Positions 45,290 through 54,165 of a DNA stretch of 64,000 nucleotides are shown piece after piece. This DNA comes from Pseudoroseicyclus tamaricis (GTDB lineage Bacteria > Pseudomonadota > Alphaproteobacteria > Rhodobacterales > Rhodobacteraceae), in the NCBI RefSeq assembly GCF_012070395.1, contig NZ_JAAFYS010000002.1:620001-684000 (forward strand), in the 5' to 3' direction. The position numbers were made by a program, and so were the translations under genes. Position 1 is the first letter of the stretch; each line of letters opens with the position of its first letter. The notes below the pieces were generated by a model. That model did no database searches. It had not been told where the DNA came from and was given only the letters and a program-made list of their open reading frames with translations.

Positions 45290-45562
45290 TCAGGCGGCGC
45301 TATCGACACCGTGCCAGCCCTGCCGCATCACCCAGTCCGGCTCAAGCCTGCCGAAGCGCGACAGCGCGAAGGAGGAGGTGTCGGCGAAGGAGCAGGCCCC
45401 GTCGTCGATCAGGTCGCGGATGGCATGGCCGGTGGCGGGCGACAGGCCGAAGCCGACGCTCGACATCGTGGCGACCATGGCGGTCGGGCAGCTCGGCAGC
45501 CAGGCGATGATCGGGCCCCCGTCTGCTGCTTGTCGCGAGGTCTTGGGCGGGATCGGAGGCAT
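45290..45562 (-). pseudogene. C-terminal remnant of a second FAD-dependent oxidoreductase
   Basis: A 90-residue open frame whose core VGFGLSPATGHAIRDLIDDG and ending FALSRFGRLEPDW match the C-terminal FAD-binding end of DadA-type oxidoreductases. The N-terminal Rossmann half is missing. It lies directly behind the cupin gene (4 bp) and before the M20 gene, so the catalytic part was probably deleted. An expressed fragment could not bind FAD properly. It differs from the C-terminus of the intact oxidoreductase at 42728-44086, so it is a paralogue remnant and not a fresh duplication. Confidence 0.65.
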
Positions 45563-45566
45563 CGGG

Positions 45567-46187
45567 TCAGCCGTGCCCGGGATCGTGAAGCATCCAGAGC
45601 GTGAGCATCGGCGCGTCGGCCGGCGCCTGAAGGGCGTGGGGCGTATTGGGCACGTTGTGCATCACGCCGCCCACGCCCGGCTCGTGCCAGTCGCCCTGCC
45701 CATGCCGCGCGAGGCCGGGGGTGAGGAAGAGATAGATCTCCTCCGGCGCGTGGCGGTGCTCGGGATAGGGCGCGCCCGGCGGCAGGAGCGAGGCGCCGAC
45801 CCAGACGTCGCGCCGCTCCTCCAGCGCGCCGGGGCCGACGATCATCGCGTTGGCGATCTGGCCGGGCAGGTCGTCCACCGCCGCGTCCTCTCCCCCGCGC
45901 AGCCGCCAGGCGAGCTGCGGATCGAGCGCCGCCAGGGCCTCCGCCAGCTCGGCGAGCGGGCCGCCCGCGGCCCGGGCCGGTTTCAGTGCGTCGGGCAGAT
46001 ACCCGGCCGTCTGCGGATGCAGCGGCGCCGGGTCGATGGAGCCACTGCCGGCGCCGAGCGCCTCCTCGACCTTGTCGAGACAGGCGGAGACCTCGGGGCC
46101 GGGCCCGACGGCGCGAAACGCCGCGCTCAGGGCGGACAGGAGGTCGGACAGGGCGTCCGGCCGCGTATCGCCGGCAAGCGCGGTCAT
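45567..46187 (-). CDS. Cupin of the dimethylsulfoniopropionate (DMSP) lyase family (DddL/DddQ-like)
   Basis: A 206-residue protein. Helical N-terminal half, then a single cupin barrel with YPEHRHAPEEIYLFLTPG (two His, Glu and Tyr of the metal site) and a final histidine in PNTPHAL. This matches the H-x-H-x4-E-x-Y pattern of DddQ/DddL-type DMSP lyases, which cleave DMSP to dimethylsulfide and acrylate. Some members do not act on DMSP, so the reaction is unproven. The start ATG 46187 overlaps the ABC ATPase end (ATGA). Finding it inside a peptide-transport operon is unusual. Confidence 0.7.
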   Translation of the reverse strand: MTALAGDTRPDALSDLLSALSAAFRAVGPGPEVSACLDKVEEALGAGSGSIDPAPLHPQTAGYLPDALKPARAAGGPLAELAEALAALDPQLAWRLRGGEDAAVDDLPGQIANAMIVGPGALEERRDVWVGASLLPPGAPYPEHRHAPEEIYLFLTPGLARHGQGDWHEPGVGGVMHNVPNTPHALQAPADAPMLTLWMLHDPGHG

Positions 46188-46987
46188 GGCGCCGTCCCCG
46201 TCCGCGCCTGGGAGAGGTCGCTCTCGCCCCCCTGCCCCTGCGCCTCGGCCAGATCGAGCGAGAGGGCACGCAGCTCCACCGTATGCGGGTGCTGGACACG
46301 GCCCTGCCGCAGGTCCTCCGCCGTCACCGTCTCGACGATCTCGCCATGCGACATCACCGCGATCCGCTCGCACAGGTGCGTCACCACGGCGAGGTTGTGG
46401 CCGACCATCAGGTAGGTCAGCCCGCGCGCGCGGCGCAGGTCAGTCAGCAGGTTGAGCACCTCGGCCTGCACGGAGACGTCGAGCGCCGAGGTCGGCTCGT
46501 CGAGAAGCAGCACCTCCGGTTCGGAGATCAGCGCCCGGGCGATGGCCACCCGCTGCCTCTGCCCGCCCGAGAGCTGGTGCGGGTAGCGGAAGCGCATCGC
46601 GGCGGGCAGCGAGACCTCCTCCAGCGCCCGGCAGATGCGGGCGTCGATGTCGCCGAAGCCATGCACGATCAGCGGTTCGGCGAGGATGCGGTCGATGGTC
46701 TGGCGCGGGTGCAGCGAGCCGTAGGGGTCCTGGAAGACCATCTGAACACGGCGAAAGAAGGCCCTGTCGCGCAGTCGCCCCAGAGGCTCGCCGGCGAGAC
46801 GGACCGTTCCGTCCCAGTCCCGGTTCAGCCCGGCGAGCGCCCGCAGGATCGTCGACTTGCCCGAGCCGCTTTCGCCGACGAGGCCGAAGCTCTCGCCCTC
46901 TGCGATTGCAAAGGACGCGCCGCGCACCGCCTCGAGCGTGCCGAAGCGGATGCGCAGATCCTCGACGTCCAGCATCATGCCAGCCAT
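46184..46987 (-). CDS. Peptide ABC transporter ATP-binding protein (DppF/OppF-like, short)
   Basis: A 267-residue ATPase: Walker [21 protein letters not shown], the signature [15 protein letters not shown] and Walker [13 protein letters not shown]. It lacks the long C-terminal cysteine-containing extension of the first operon's ATPases. ATG 46987 is preferred because GGGAGG lies just upstream; ATG 46978, which overlaps the previous stop as ATGA, is the alternative. The H-loop reads [10 protein letters not shown], so the usual SHDL/THD sequence is changed to GHN, but the histidine is kept. Confidence 0.92.
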   Translation of the reverse strand: MAGMMLDVEDLRIRFGTLEAVRGASFAIAEGESFGLVGESGSGKSTILRALAGLNRDWDGTVRLAGEPLGRLRDRAFFRRVQMVFQDPYGSLHPRQTIDRILAEPLIVHGFGDIDARICRALEEVSLPAAMRFRYPHQLSGGQRQRVAIARALISEPEVLLLDEPTSALDVSVQAEVLNLLTDLRRARGLTYLMVGHNLAVVTHLCERIAVMSHGEIVETVTAEDLRQGRVQHPHTVELRALSLDLAEAQGQGGESDLSQARTGTAP

Positions 46988-47802
46988 TCCGCCTCCCGCT
47001 GCATCACGTTGAGCCGCTCCCGCGGGTGCGAGAGGGAGGGAAGGCAGCTGAGGAGCCCCTGCGTATAGCCGTGCCGGGCCCGGCCGAGCTCGCCCGCCTT
47101 CAGCTCCTCCACGATCTGGCCGGCATACATCACCAGCACGCGGTCGCAGAAATGCGAGACGAGCGGCAGGTCGTGGCTGATGAGCATGAGCCCCATGCCG
47201 CGCTCGGAGGCGAGCTCCTCGATCAGCCGCATGATCTCTGCCTGCACCGTCGCGTCGAGCGCCGATGTCGGCTCGTCGGCGATGAGGAATTCGGGGTCCG
47301 GCGCCAGCATCATGGCGATCATCACGCGCTGCCCCATGCCGCCGGAGAGCTCGTGCGGATAGCGCTCGGCCACCTGGGCGGGATTGCGGATCTGCACCTG
47401 CGCCAGCAGGTCCACCGCCGCCTCCATCGCCTCGCGCCGGGAGCCGCCGCGATGCACGCGCCAGCTCTCGGCGATCTGCCGGCCGGCGCTCATCACCGGG
47501 TTCAGCGAATGCTTCGGGTCCTGCAGGATCAACCCCGCCCGCTTGCCCCGGATGCGGCGCATGGCGCGCTCGCTTGCCTGCGCAACGTCGATGCCATCAA
47601 AGCTCAACTCGTCGGCCGTCATGCGCGCCTGGCCGGGCAGGAGCCGAAGGATCGAGCGGGCGGTGAGAGACTTGCCGGAGCCGCTCTCCCCCACGATGCC
47701 GACCTTCTCCCTGCCGATCTGGAAGGAGATGCCGCGCACGGCCTCGACCGGCCCGTGTGGGGTGTCGAAGGTCACGCAAAGGTTCCTGGCCACGACGCTC
47801 AT
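46975..47802 (-). CDS. Peptide ABC transporter ATP-binding protein (DppD/OppD-like)
   Basis: A 275-residue ATPase with Walker [23 protein letters not shown], the signature LSGGMGQRVMIAMML and Walker [13 protein letters not shown]. The C-terminal extension is short (no CxxxxC cluster motif). It begins 4 bp after the permease stop and overlaps the next ATPase. Together with 46184-46987 it drives the second peptide-type importer. Confidence 0.93.
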   Translation of the reverse strand: MSVVARNLCVTFDTPHGPVEAVRGISFQIGREKVGIVGESGSGKSLTARSILRLLPGQARMTADELSFDGIDVAQASERAMRRIRGKRAGLILQDPKHSLNPVMSAGRQIAESWRVHRGGSRREAMEAAVDLLAQVQIRNPAQVAERYPHELSGGMGQRVMIAMMLAPDPEFLIADEPTSALDATVQAEIMRLIEELASERGMGLMLISHDLPLVSHFCDRVLVMYAGQIVEELKAGELGRARHGYTQGLLSCLPSLSHPRERLNVMQREAEWLA

Positions 47803-47806
47803 CGCC

Positions 47807-48733
47807 TCACTCCTGCCTTGGGTCGAGGACGTCGCGCAGACCGTCGCCGAGGAGGTTGAAGGCCAGCGAGGCGAGGAGGATCGCGACGCCGGGGATCGTC
47901 GGCACCCACCATTGGCTGAGGATGAAGCCGCTCGTCGTGGCGATCATCGTCCCCCATTCCGGCATCGGCGGCTGCGCCCCCATGCCGAGGAAGCCGAGGC
48001 CCGCCGCCGTGAGGATGATGCCGGAGATATCGAGGGCGATGCGCACGATGATCGACGGCACGCAGAGCGGCATGACGTGGCGCATGATGATGCGCCCCTT
48101 CGAGGCGCCGGTGACGCGGACAGCGTTGATGAAGTCGCTCTCGCGGATGGTCAGCGTCTCCGCCCGCGCCAGCCGGGCGAGCGGTGGCCAGGCGGTGAGC
48201 GCGATGGCGATGACAGCGCTGGTGACGCCGGGCTGCAGGGCGGCGACGAAGGCGAGCGCCAGCACCAGCTTGGGGAAGGCCATGAAGACGTCGGTGACGC
48301 GCATGAGCAGCGTGTCGAGCCAGCCGCCCACGTAGCCGGCGACCACGCCGATCACCAGCCCCACCGGCGCGACCAGCACGACGACGGCGACGACCATGCC
48401 CAGCGTCACCTGCGCGCCGTAGAGGATGCGGGAATAGAGGTCGCGGCCAAGGTCATCCGTCCCCAGCCAGTGCGCAGCGCTCGGCGGGGCGAGGCGGTTC
48501 TCCAGCGCGATGGCCGAGGGGTCATGCGTGGCCAGCAGCGGCGCGAAGATGGCCGCGGCGATCAGCAGCACCACGGTGACGAGGCCGATCATCGCCAGCG
48601 TGTTGGCCCGGAACTGCAGCCAGCGGCGATAGGCATTGCCCCAGGCCGCCTGCCGGCGTGAGCCGGGCGACGGGTCGAGCAGCCATTGGCGGCGGCTGAC
48701 GGAGGCATGGGCCGCACGCGAGACGTCGGTCAT
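47807..48733 (-). CDS. Peptide ABC transporter permease (DppC/OppC family)
   Basis: A 308-residue permease with an N-terminal basic tail, first helix near residue 50, the HWLGTDDLGRDLYSR block near 100 and the EAA loop RESDFINAVRVTGAS. It ends with LLGDGLRDVLDPRQE. The start ATG 48733 overlaps the upstream permease stop. Confidence 0.95.
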   Translation of the reverse strand: MTDVSRAAHASVSRRQWLLDPSPGSRRQAAWGNAYRRWLQFRANTLAMIGLVTVVLLIAAAIFAPLLATHDPSAIALENRLAPPSAAHWLGTDDLGRDLYSRILYGAQVTLGMVVAVVVLVAPVGLVIGVVAGYVGGWLDTLLMRVTDVFMAFPKLVLALAFVAALQPGVTSAVIAIALTAWPPLARLARAETLTIRESDFINAVRVTGASKGRIIMRHVMPLCVPSIIVRIALDISGIILTAAGLGFLGMGAQPPMPEWGTMIATTSGFILSQWWVPTIPGVAILLASLAFNLLGDGLRDVLDPRQE

Positions 48734-49842
48734 GCCCGCCCCCTCGCCCGCGGATCGAGGGCACGCTGGCCAAGATCGGCCAGCAGGTTCAGCGTGACAT
48801 AGACGATGCCGATCACCAGCGTCGCGCCGAGCACGGCGTTCATGTCGGCGTTCATCAGCGAGCGCGTCAGGTAGAGGCCGAGGCCCGGGCGGGAGAAGAC
48901 AGTCTCCGTGAGCACCGTGCCCTCGAGGAGGCTGGCATAGATCACCGCGAGCACGGTGAGGAGCCGGCCGGCGATGTTGCCCAGCCCGTGCCGCCAGAGG
49001 ATGCGCGCCTGGCTGAGGCCCTTGGCGCGGGCCGTGACGATGTACTCGCCGCTCAGCGCCTCCAGCATGAAGGCGCGGGTCATCCGCACGATCATGGAAA
49101 GCGTGATGAAGGCCAGCAGGATGGCCGGCATGGCGAGGTAGGAGAGCGCGTCCCGAAAGGCCCCCCATTGCCCGTCCAGCGCGGCATCGACGGTGATCAT
49201 GCCGGTGCGGGGCGGCACCATGCCCTGGTAGATGATCCCCTGAGAGCCGGTGCCCGGCGCGATGCCGAGCTTGGCGTAGAAGACCAGCAGGCAGATCAGC
49301 GCCAGCACGAAGACCGGGATGGAATAGCCGAGGAGGCCGATGACGCGCAGGACGTTGTCGAAGATGGAGTTCTGGTGCGCCGCCGCCAGCATCCCCAGCG
49401 GCACGCCCAAGGCCAGCGCGATGACCATGGCCGTCGTCGCCAGCTCCATCGAGGCGGGAAAGAAGCGCAGGATGTCCTGCATCACCGGATCGCCCGTCAT
49501 GACGGAGCGCCCGAGGTCGCCCTGCAGCAGGTCACGCAGGTAGATGCCGAACTGCACGAGCACGGAGCGATCGAGGCCGAGCTCTTCGCGGATGGCCGCC
49601 TCGACCTCGGGCGAGGCGCGGTCGCCCACGATGGCGAGCACCGGGTCGATGGGCATCGTGCGGCCGATGACGAAGGTCAGGAGGGCCAGGCCGAAGAGCG
49701 TGGCCAGAACCGTCAGGAGAGTGGACGCGATGCTCTTGCCCCGGCTGGCGAGGGCGAGCCCCCGCCGCCCCGAGGGCGCGCCATCGGCGCCGCCTCCGGG
49801 CCCGCGGCCGGGCCGCCTGAGCATCGCGTCCATCAGGCTCAT
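48730..49842 (-). CDS. Peptide ABC transporter permease (DppB/OppB family)
   Basis: A 370-residue permease, longer than usual because of a Gly/Arg-rich N-terminal tail of about 35 residues before the first helix and an insertion between helices (APGTGSQGIIYQGMVPPRTG). The EAA loop reads SGEYIVTARAKGLS. The start ATG 49842 overlaps the binding-protein stop (ATGA); the frame further upstream only overlaps that gene. Confidence 0.93.
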   Translation of the reverse strand: MSLMDAMLRRPGRGPGGGADGAPSGRRGLALASRGKSIASTLLTVLATLFGLALLTFVIGRTMPIDPVLAIVGDRASPEVEAAIREELGLDRSVLVQFGIYLRDLLQGDLGRSVMTGDPVMQDILRFFPASMELATTAMVIALALGVPLGMLAAAHQNSIFDNVLRVIGLLGYSIPVFVLALICLLVFYAKLGIAPGTGSQGIIYQGMVPPRTGMITVDAALDGQWGAFRDALSYLAMPAILLAFITLSMIVRMTRAFMLEALSGEYIVTARAKGLSQARILWRHGLGNIAGRLLTVLAVIYASLLEGTVLTETVFSRPGLGLYLTRSLMNADMNAVLGATLVIGIVYVTLNLLADLGQRALDPRARGRA

Positions 49843-51437
49843 GACTTGGTGATCCCCGCGAAGCGGTTGAGGTAGGCGAGGCCGCCGAGATGCAGGCCCG
49901 GCGTCTCCGCCCGGTGCACCGCGATGTCCCGCATCTGCAGGAGCCACGAGACAGGCGCCCGCTCCATGAAGTCAATCTGCAACTGGTGGTACATCTCGGC
50001 GCGGACCTCCTCGTCGAGCTCCTTGCCAGCCGCATCGGCACGCGCGGCCATGTCGTCATCGATGAAGTGATTGCGCCAGGCCTGCGTCTTCAGCTCGCTG
50101 TCCTCGCTGTCGTCGATGTTGATGCACCACGTGCGGGCGTTGTAATCGGGATCGTAGAGGTTGGTCGCCCAGTAGACGAGCGCCAGCTCGTGCTCGCGAG
50201 CCCGGTACTTGGTGATGACCTGCCCCTGGTCGGCCGAGACGAGCTGCACGTCGATGCCGATCTCCGCCATGTCCGACTGGATCGCCTGCGCGATGTTGGC
50301 CCAGGGCCAGGCGGCGAAGTGGTCCAGAGTGATCGAGAAGCCGTCGGGGTAGCCGGCCTCCTCCAGCAGCTGGCGGGCGCGGTCGCTGTCCTTGTAGAAG
50401 GTGCTCGGCACGGCGCCTTTCACGTTCGACGGCAGGAAGCTGGCCTGCCAGACATCCCAGATGCCGGGCGTGATGTTGTTGGCGATGGCCTCGCAATCGA
50501 CGGCCCACTTGATCGCCTGGATGACCAGCGGGTTGCTCAGGATCTCGTGGTCCTGGTTCATCACGATGTTCATCTGCGCCGTGGTCAGGGCGCTGACCTC
50601 GACGAGGTCGTCCTGCTCGCGCACCGACGGCAGCTGGTCGGAGCCGAGGTCGCGAGCGATGTCGATGTCGTCCTGCTCGAGCAGCAGCAGCTGGGTCGCC
50701 GGGTCCGCCACGTTGCGGATCAGCAGGCGCGGCACGTTCGGCTGAACCTCGGCATTGGGGTTGGCATCGAGGATGATGCGATCCCCGGCCAGCCATTCCG
50801 TCAGCTTGTAGGAGCCGGACCCGGCGGAGTGCGTCCGCAGCCAGGCGTTGCCCATGTCGCCGTCGACCTCGTGCTCCAGCGCCGTCAGCTTATCGACGAC
50901 ACAGCCGCGCGGGCTGGCCAGCGTGTTGAGCACCGTGCCGGGGGCCCGGACCTCCGGCATGTGGATGACGAAGGTCCGCTCATCGACGGCCTCGACGATC
51001 TCGTCGATGGTCTCGGCGCTCCAGCCGAGCAGGGCGTAGTCCGTCGCCGGGTACTGGCCCATCTTCATAAGGCGCCAGATCGACCAGCGGACATCCTCGG
51101 CGGTCACAGGGTTGCCACTCTCGAAGACCACGTCATCGCGCAGGATGAACGTGATGGTCAGGCCATCCTCGGCGACCTCCCAGCTTTCGGCGAGGTCGCT
51201 GATGTAGCGGGTGCCGTCCTCGGGATCGAGGGTCACCAGCATCCGGTAGGTGTTCGAGGTGATCTCGTAATCCGTGCCGAGATAGGCCTGCGCCGGGTCG
51301 AAGCCGTTGACGACGTCGTCGATGCCCTTCGCCATCACGACGATCTCGACCGGCGTCTGGGCCGACGCGATCTTCGCGAAGTTCGGAATGGCCGCGCTCG
51401 CGGCGGCGGCGGTGAGGAATGTGCGGCGTGACAGCAT
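49839..51437 (-). CDS. Peptide-type ABC substrate-binding protein (DppA/OppA family, SBP family 5)
   Basis: A 532-residue periplasmic binding protein with a twin-arginine-type signal (MLSRRTFLTAAAASAAIPNF, cleavage near ASA at 26). The family-5 pattern is clear: LAESWEVAEDGLTITFILRD, then NPVTAEDVRWSIWR and, in the last third, YPDGFSITLDHF. It is the first gene of the second transporter operon. Family 5 proteins bind peptides, nickel, opines or glycosides; the attached M20, FAD oxidoreductase and cupin genes suggest an N-substituted amino acid or osmolyte. Confidence 0.95.
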   Translation of the reverse strand: MLSRRTFLTAAAASAAIPNFAKIASAQTPVEIVVMAKGIDDVVNGFDPAQAYLGTDYEITSNTYRMLVTLDPEDGTRYISDLAESWEVAEDGLTITFILRDDVVFESGNPVTAEDVRWSIWRLMKMGQYPATDYALLGWSAETIDEIVEAVDERTFVIHMPEVRAPGTVLNTLASPRGCVVDKLTALEHEVDGDMGNAWLRTHSAGSGSYKLTEWLAGDRIILDANPNAEVQPNVPRLLIRNVADPATQLLLLEQDDIDIARDLGSDQLPSVREQDDLVEVSALTTAQMNIVMNQDHEILSNPLVIQAIKWAVDCEAIANNITPGIWDVWQASFLPSNVKGAVPSTFYKDSDRARQLLEEAGYPDGFSITLDHFAAWPWANIAQAIQSDMAEIGIDVQLVSADQGQVITKYRAREHELALVYWATNLYDPDYNARTWCINIDDSEDSELKTQAWRNHFIDDDMAARADAAGKELDEEVRAEMYHQLQIDFMERAPVSWLLQMRDIAVHRAETPGLHLGGLAYLNRFAGITKS

Positions 51438-51538
51438 GGTGAACCCCTTGTGGTGTCAATCTTCGGCGGCCGGTCCGGCCCTGATCAATTCGTGGTCGCT
51501 TCGTTCTTTGCCTTGGGTCTGTTGGTCGTCTTGCAGCG

Positions 51539-51555
51539 GGGCGCCGAGGGCGCCC
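51539..51555. terminator. Hairpin between dehydrogenase operon and peptide-transport operon
   Basis: Perfect 7-bp arms GGGCGCC (51539-51545) and GGCGCCC (51549-51555) around a GAG loop, starting 10 bp beyond the short-chain dehydrogenase stop on the minus strand. No U-tract. It may partly separate the dehydrogenase pair from the transporter operon downstream. Confidence 0.45.
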
Positions 51556-51564
51556 GGGCGCGGG

Positions 51565-52386
51565 TCATTTGCAGGTGAAGCCCCCGTCGACCGGCAGCTC
51601 TATGCCGGTCACGAAGCCCGCGTCGTCGGAGGCGAGCCAGAGCACCGCCTGCGCCACCTCTTCGGGGCGGACCAGGCGGCCGAGCGGCACGTTCGAGACG
51701 TACTTGTCTTCGGCTGCCTTGGCGGCCTCGGCGGAGACGCCCCGTCCGGTAAAGCCCGACTTCATCGGTGTCTCGGCGAGGCCGGGGCAGATGACGTTCA
51801 CGCGCACCCCGTCGGGCGCGAAGGTCTGCGCCAGCGATTTCGTCAGCCCCACCACCGCGAACTTGCAGCTGGAATAGACGGGCGACCACATCGAGCCGAC
51901 CATGCCGGAGACGGAGGAGGTGAAGACGATCGCGCCGCCCCCTGCCCCGCCATTGTTGCGACGCATGTGGGAGATGACCTCTCCGGCGCCGAGCGCGGCG
52001 CTCTGGACGTTCAGCGCGAAGGCGAGCTGGTACTCGCCCACGTCGAGCCCCTCGATGCCGCCCGGGCCGGGGATGCCAGCATGGGCCCAGAGAATATCGA
52101 CGCCGCCCAGGCGCTCCGCCGCCTCGTTGATCGAGCCGCGCACGCCCTCGGCAGTTGAGAGATCGGCCTGCAGGGTGACTAGCCGGTCCCCGGCGCCAAG
52201 CTCGGCCTTCAGCGCGTCGAGCGCATCTTCGTTGATGTCCACCGCGCAGACCGTGGCCCCCTCGGCGAGGAAGAGCTCCACCCCCGCCCGCCCCATGCCG
52301 GAGGCGGCAGCGGTGATGATGGCGCGCTTGTCCTTCAGACGCGTGGAGGGGCGCGTCTCCCCGCCGGGATGTGAGGCAATGGTCAT
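51565..52386 (-). CDS. Short-chain dehydrogenase/reductase (SDR)
   Basis: A 273-residue NAD(P)-dependent oxidoreductase. The cofactor motif is TAAASGMGRAG (TGxxxGxG variant) near residue 34, followed by CAVDIN, whose acidic residue favours NAD. The catalytic Ser is in FTSSVSGM and the Tyr/Lys in YSSCK. The C-terminal ELPVDGGFTCK is typical. The start ATG 52386 overlaps the aldehyde dehydrogenase stop. The pair could convert an alcohol to an aldehyde and then to an acid. Confidence 0.93.
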   Translation of the reverse strand: MTIASHPGGETRPSTRLKDKRAIITAAASGMGRAGVELFLAEGATVCAVDINEDALDALKAELGAGDRLVTLQADLSTAEGVRGSINEAAERLGGVDILWAHAGIPGPGGIEGLDVGEYQLAFALNVQSAALGAGEVISHMRRNNGGAGGGAIVFTSSVSGMVGSMWSPVYSSCKFAVVGLTKSLAQTFAPDGVRVNVICPGLAETPMKSGFTGRGVSAEAAKAAEDKYVSNVPLGRLVRPEEVAQAVLWLASDDAGFVTGIELPVDGGFTCK

Positions 52387-53915
52387 TGGGCGTAGGCATC
52401 CGGGAAGGCGCCCGTGGTGGAGATCACCGTGGCGCGGGTTTCGAGGTAGGGCTCCAGCGCCTCGAGGCCGTTCTCGCGGCCCCAGCCGCTGGCCTTGAAG
52501 CCGCCATAGGGGATCGACCAGCGCAGGTAGCGATAGGTGTTCACCCAGACGACGCCGGCGCGGATGCGCGCGGCGGTGCGATGCGCGCGGCCGAGATCCT
52601 GCGTCCACAGGCCGGCGGTCAGGCCGTAGGCGGTGTCATTGGCGAGCGCGACGGCCTCGTCCTCGCCCTCGAAGGGGATGAGCGCCGCGACGGGGCCGAA
52701 GATCTCGTCGCGCGCGATGGCCATGTCGTTGGCGACATCGGCGAAGACGGTGGGCTGCACATAATAGCCACCGTCGAACTCCGGCCCCTCCACCGCCGCG
52801 CCGCCGACGATCAGCCGGGCGCCCTCCTCGTTGCCGCGGGCGATGTAGGAGAGCGTCTTGTCCCGCTGCACGGCGCTGGCCTGCGGGCCCATATGTGTCG
52901 CCTCGTCGAGCGGGCGGCCGACGCGCACCTTGGCGGCGCGGGCCGCGAAGGCCTCCGCCACCTGATCGTAGACGGCGCGCTCCACCAGCACCCGGCTGCC
53001 GAGCGCGCAGCTCTGCCCGCAGAGCGCCCAGGCGGAGCCGGTGGCGGCGTTGATCGCCTGCTCCAGATCGGCATCGGCGAAGAGGATATGCGGCGCCTTC
53101 CCGCCCAGCTCGAAGGTGAACTTCTTCAGCGTGTCGGCACCGCGCCTGAGGATCTCCTTCGCCGTGGCGCCTTCGCCCGTGAAGGTGATCTTGTCGACGC
53201 CGGGATGGGTGACGAGGTGATCCCCCGCCCCGCCCGCGCCGTAGCCCGGCACGATGTTGACGACACCCGGCGGGAAGCCCGCCTCCTCGAAGAGGCGCGC
53301 CAGCTCCAGCGACGAGCAGGAGGTGAGCTCGGCGGGCTTGAGCACCACGGTGCAGCCGGCGGCGAGCGCCGGGCCGAGCTTCCAGCAGGCGGCCATGAGC
53401 GGCACGTTCCACGGCGTGATCGCCCCGACGACCCCGATGGGCAGCCGCTCGGTATAGGCATGGACGGAGGCGTCGAGCGGGATGGTGCGGCCGCCCTGCT
53501 TGTCCGCCAGCGAGGCGAACCAGTGATAGGCCTGGTGGTGGCTGCCGGCATCGGCGCGGCTCTCGCGGTGTGCCCGGCCGTTGTCGCGCGATTCCACCTC
53601 GGCGAGGCGGGGCGCGGCGGCCTGGTAGAGATCGGCGAAGCGGCGGAGAAGCGCAGCCCGCTCATGCGGCGGCATCCGGCCCCACGGGCCCTCGAAGGCA
53701 GCGCGGGCAGCGGCGACCGCACGGTCGATGTCCCGCTTGCCGCCGAAGGCGACCATGGCCCAAGGCCTGCCGGTGGAAGGGTCGAGGCTCTCCATGAGGC
53801 CGCCATCCTCCGGCGTGACCCAAGCGCCGTTGATGTAGAGGTGCTCGTACCGGGCGAGCGCGCCGTCCGCGGCCGCTGCCTCTCCCGTCGCACGTTCCGC
53901 TGCTGCAGCCTTCAT
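52383..53915 (-). CDS. NAD-dependent aldehyde dehydrogenase
   Basis: A 510-residue ALDH. The substrate/cofactor asparagine is in ITPWNVPLMAACWK, the catalytic glutamate in FELGGKAPHI, and the nucleophilic cysteine in CGQSCALGSRVLVE. FTGEGATAKEI replaces the more common FTGSTxTGK at the NAD loop. The C-terminal PYGGFKASGWGRENG is canonical. ATG 53915 is chosen because GGAG lies 8 bp upstream; TTG 53933 would add six residues. It diverges from the IclR regulator with 250 bp between them, suggesting that regulator controls it. Confidence 0.95.
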   Translation of the reverse strand: MKAAAAERATGEAAAADGALARYEHLYINGAWVTPEDGGLMESLDPSTGRPWAMVAFGGKRDIDRAVAAARAAFEGPWGRMPPHERAALLRRFADLYQAAAPRLAEVESRDNGRAHRESRADAGSHHQAYHWFASLADKQGGRTIPLDASVHAYTERLPIGVVGAITPWNVPLMAACWKLGPALAAGCTVVLKPAELTSCSSLELARLFEEAGFPPGVVNIVPGYGAGGAGDHLVTHPGVDKITFTGEGATAKEILRRGADTLKKFTFELGGKAPHILFADADLEQAINAATGSAWALCGQSCALGSRVLVERAVYDQVAEAFAARAAKVRVGRPLDEATHMGPQASAVQRDKTLSYIARGNEEGARLIVGGAAVEGPEFDGGYYVQPTVFADVANDMAIARDEIFGPVAALIPFEGEDEAVALANDTAYGLTAGLWTQDLGRAHRTAARIRAGVVWVNTYRYLRWSIPYGGFKASGWGRENGLEALEPYLETRATVISTTGAFPDAYAQ

Positions 53916-54104
53916 GACCGGCTCCGAGTTCAATACATTATTGTGAATTGGTAAGTCACCATTATGAACTCAGTCAACGACCTTGATGTAGAAGAAGGCG
54001 TAAGGAGGCGCCCTTAGCGCGGCCAAACAGCGATTCATCTCAGGATTTCCCCTGTTTTCTCTACCGAGCGCTGAAAAATTGCGCGGAACGATCTGGATTG
54101 CGAA

Positions 54105-54120
54105 GTTCACGCTCATGAAC
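54105..54120. promoter_or_regulatory. Inverted repeat GTTCA-N6-TGAAC, candidate IclR operator
   Basis: Perfect 5-bp arms at 54105-54109 and 54116-54120, 46 bp before the iclR-family start. The same GTTCA and TGAAC half-sites recur at 53928-53932 and 53965-53969, next to the divergent aldehyde dehydrogenase start. IclR proteins commonly bind short imperfect palindromes in such divergent gaps, so self-regulation plus dehydrogenase control is plausible. Confidence 0.45.
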
Positions 54121-54165
54121 TAGCCTGCAGGACGAAACGACGCGGCGAGCGGGAGACAGGCACGC

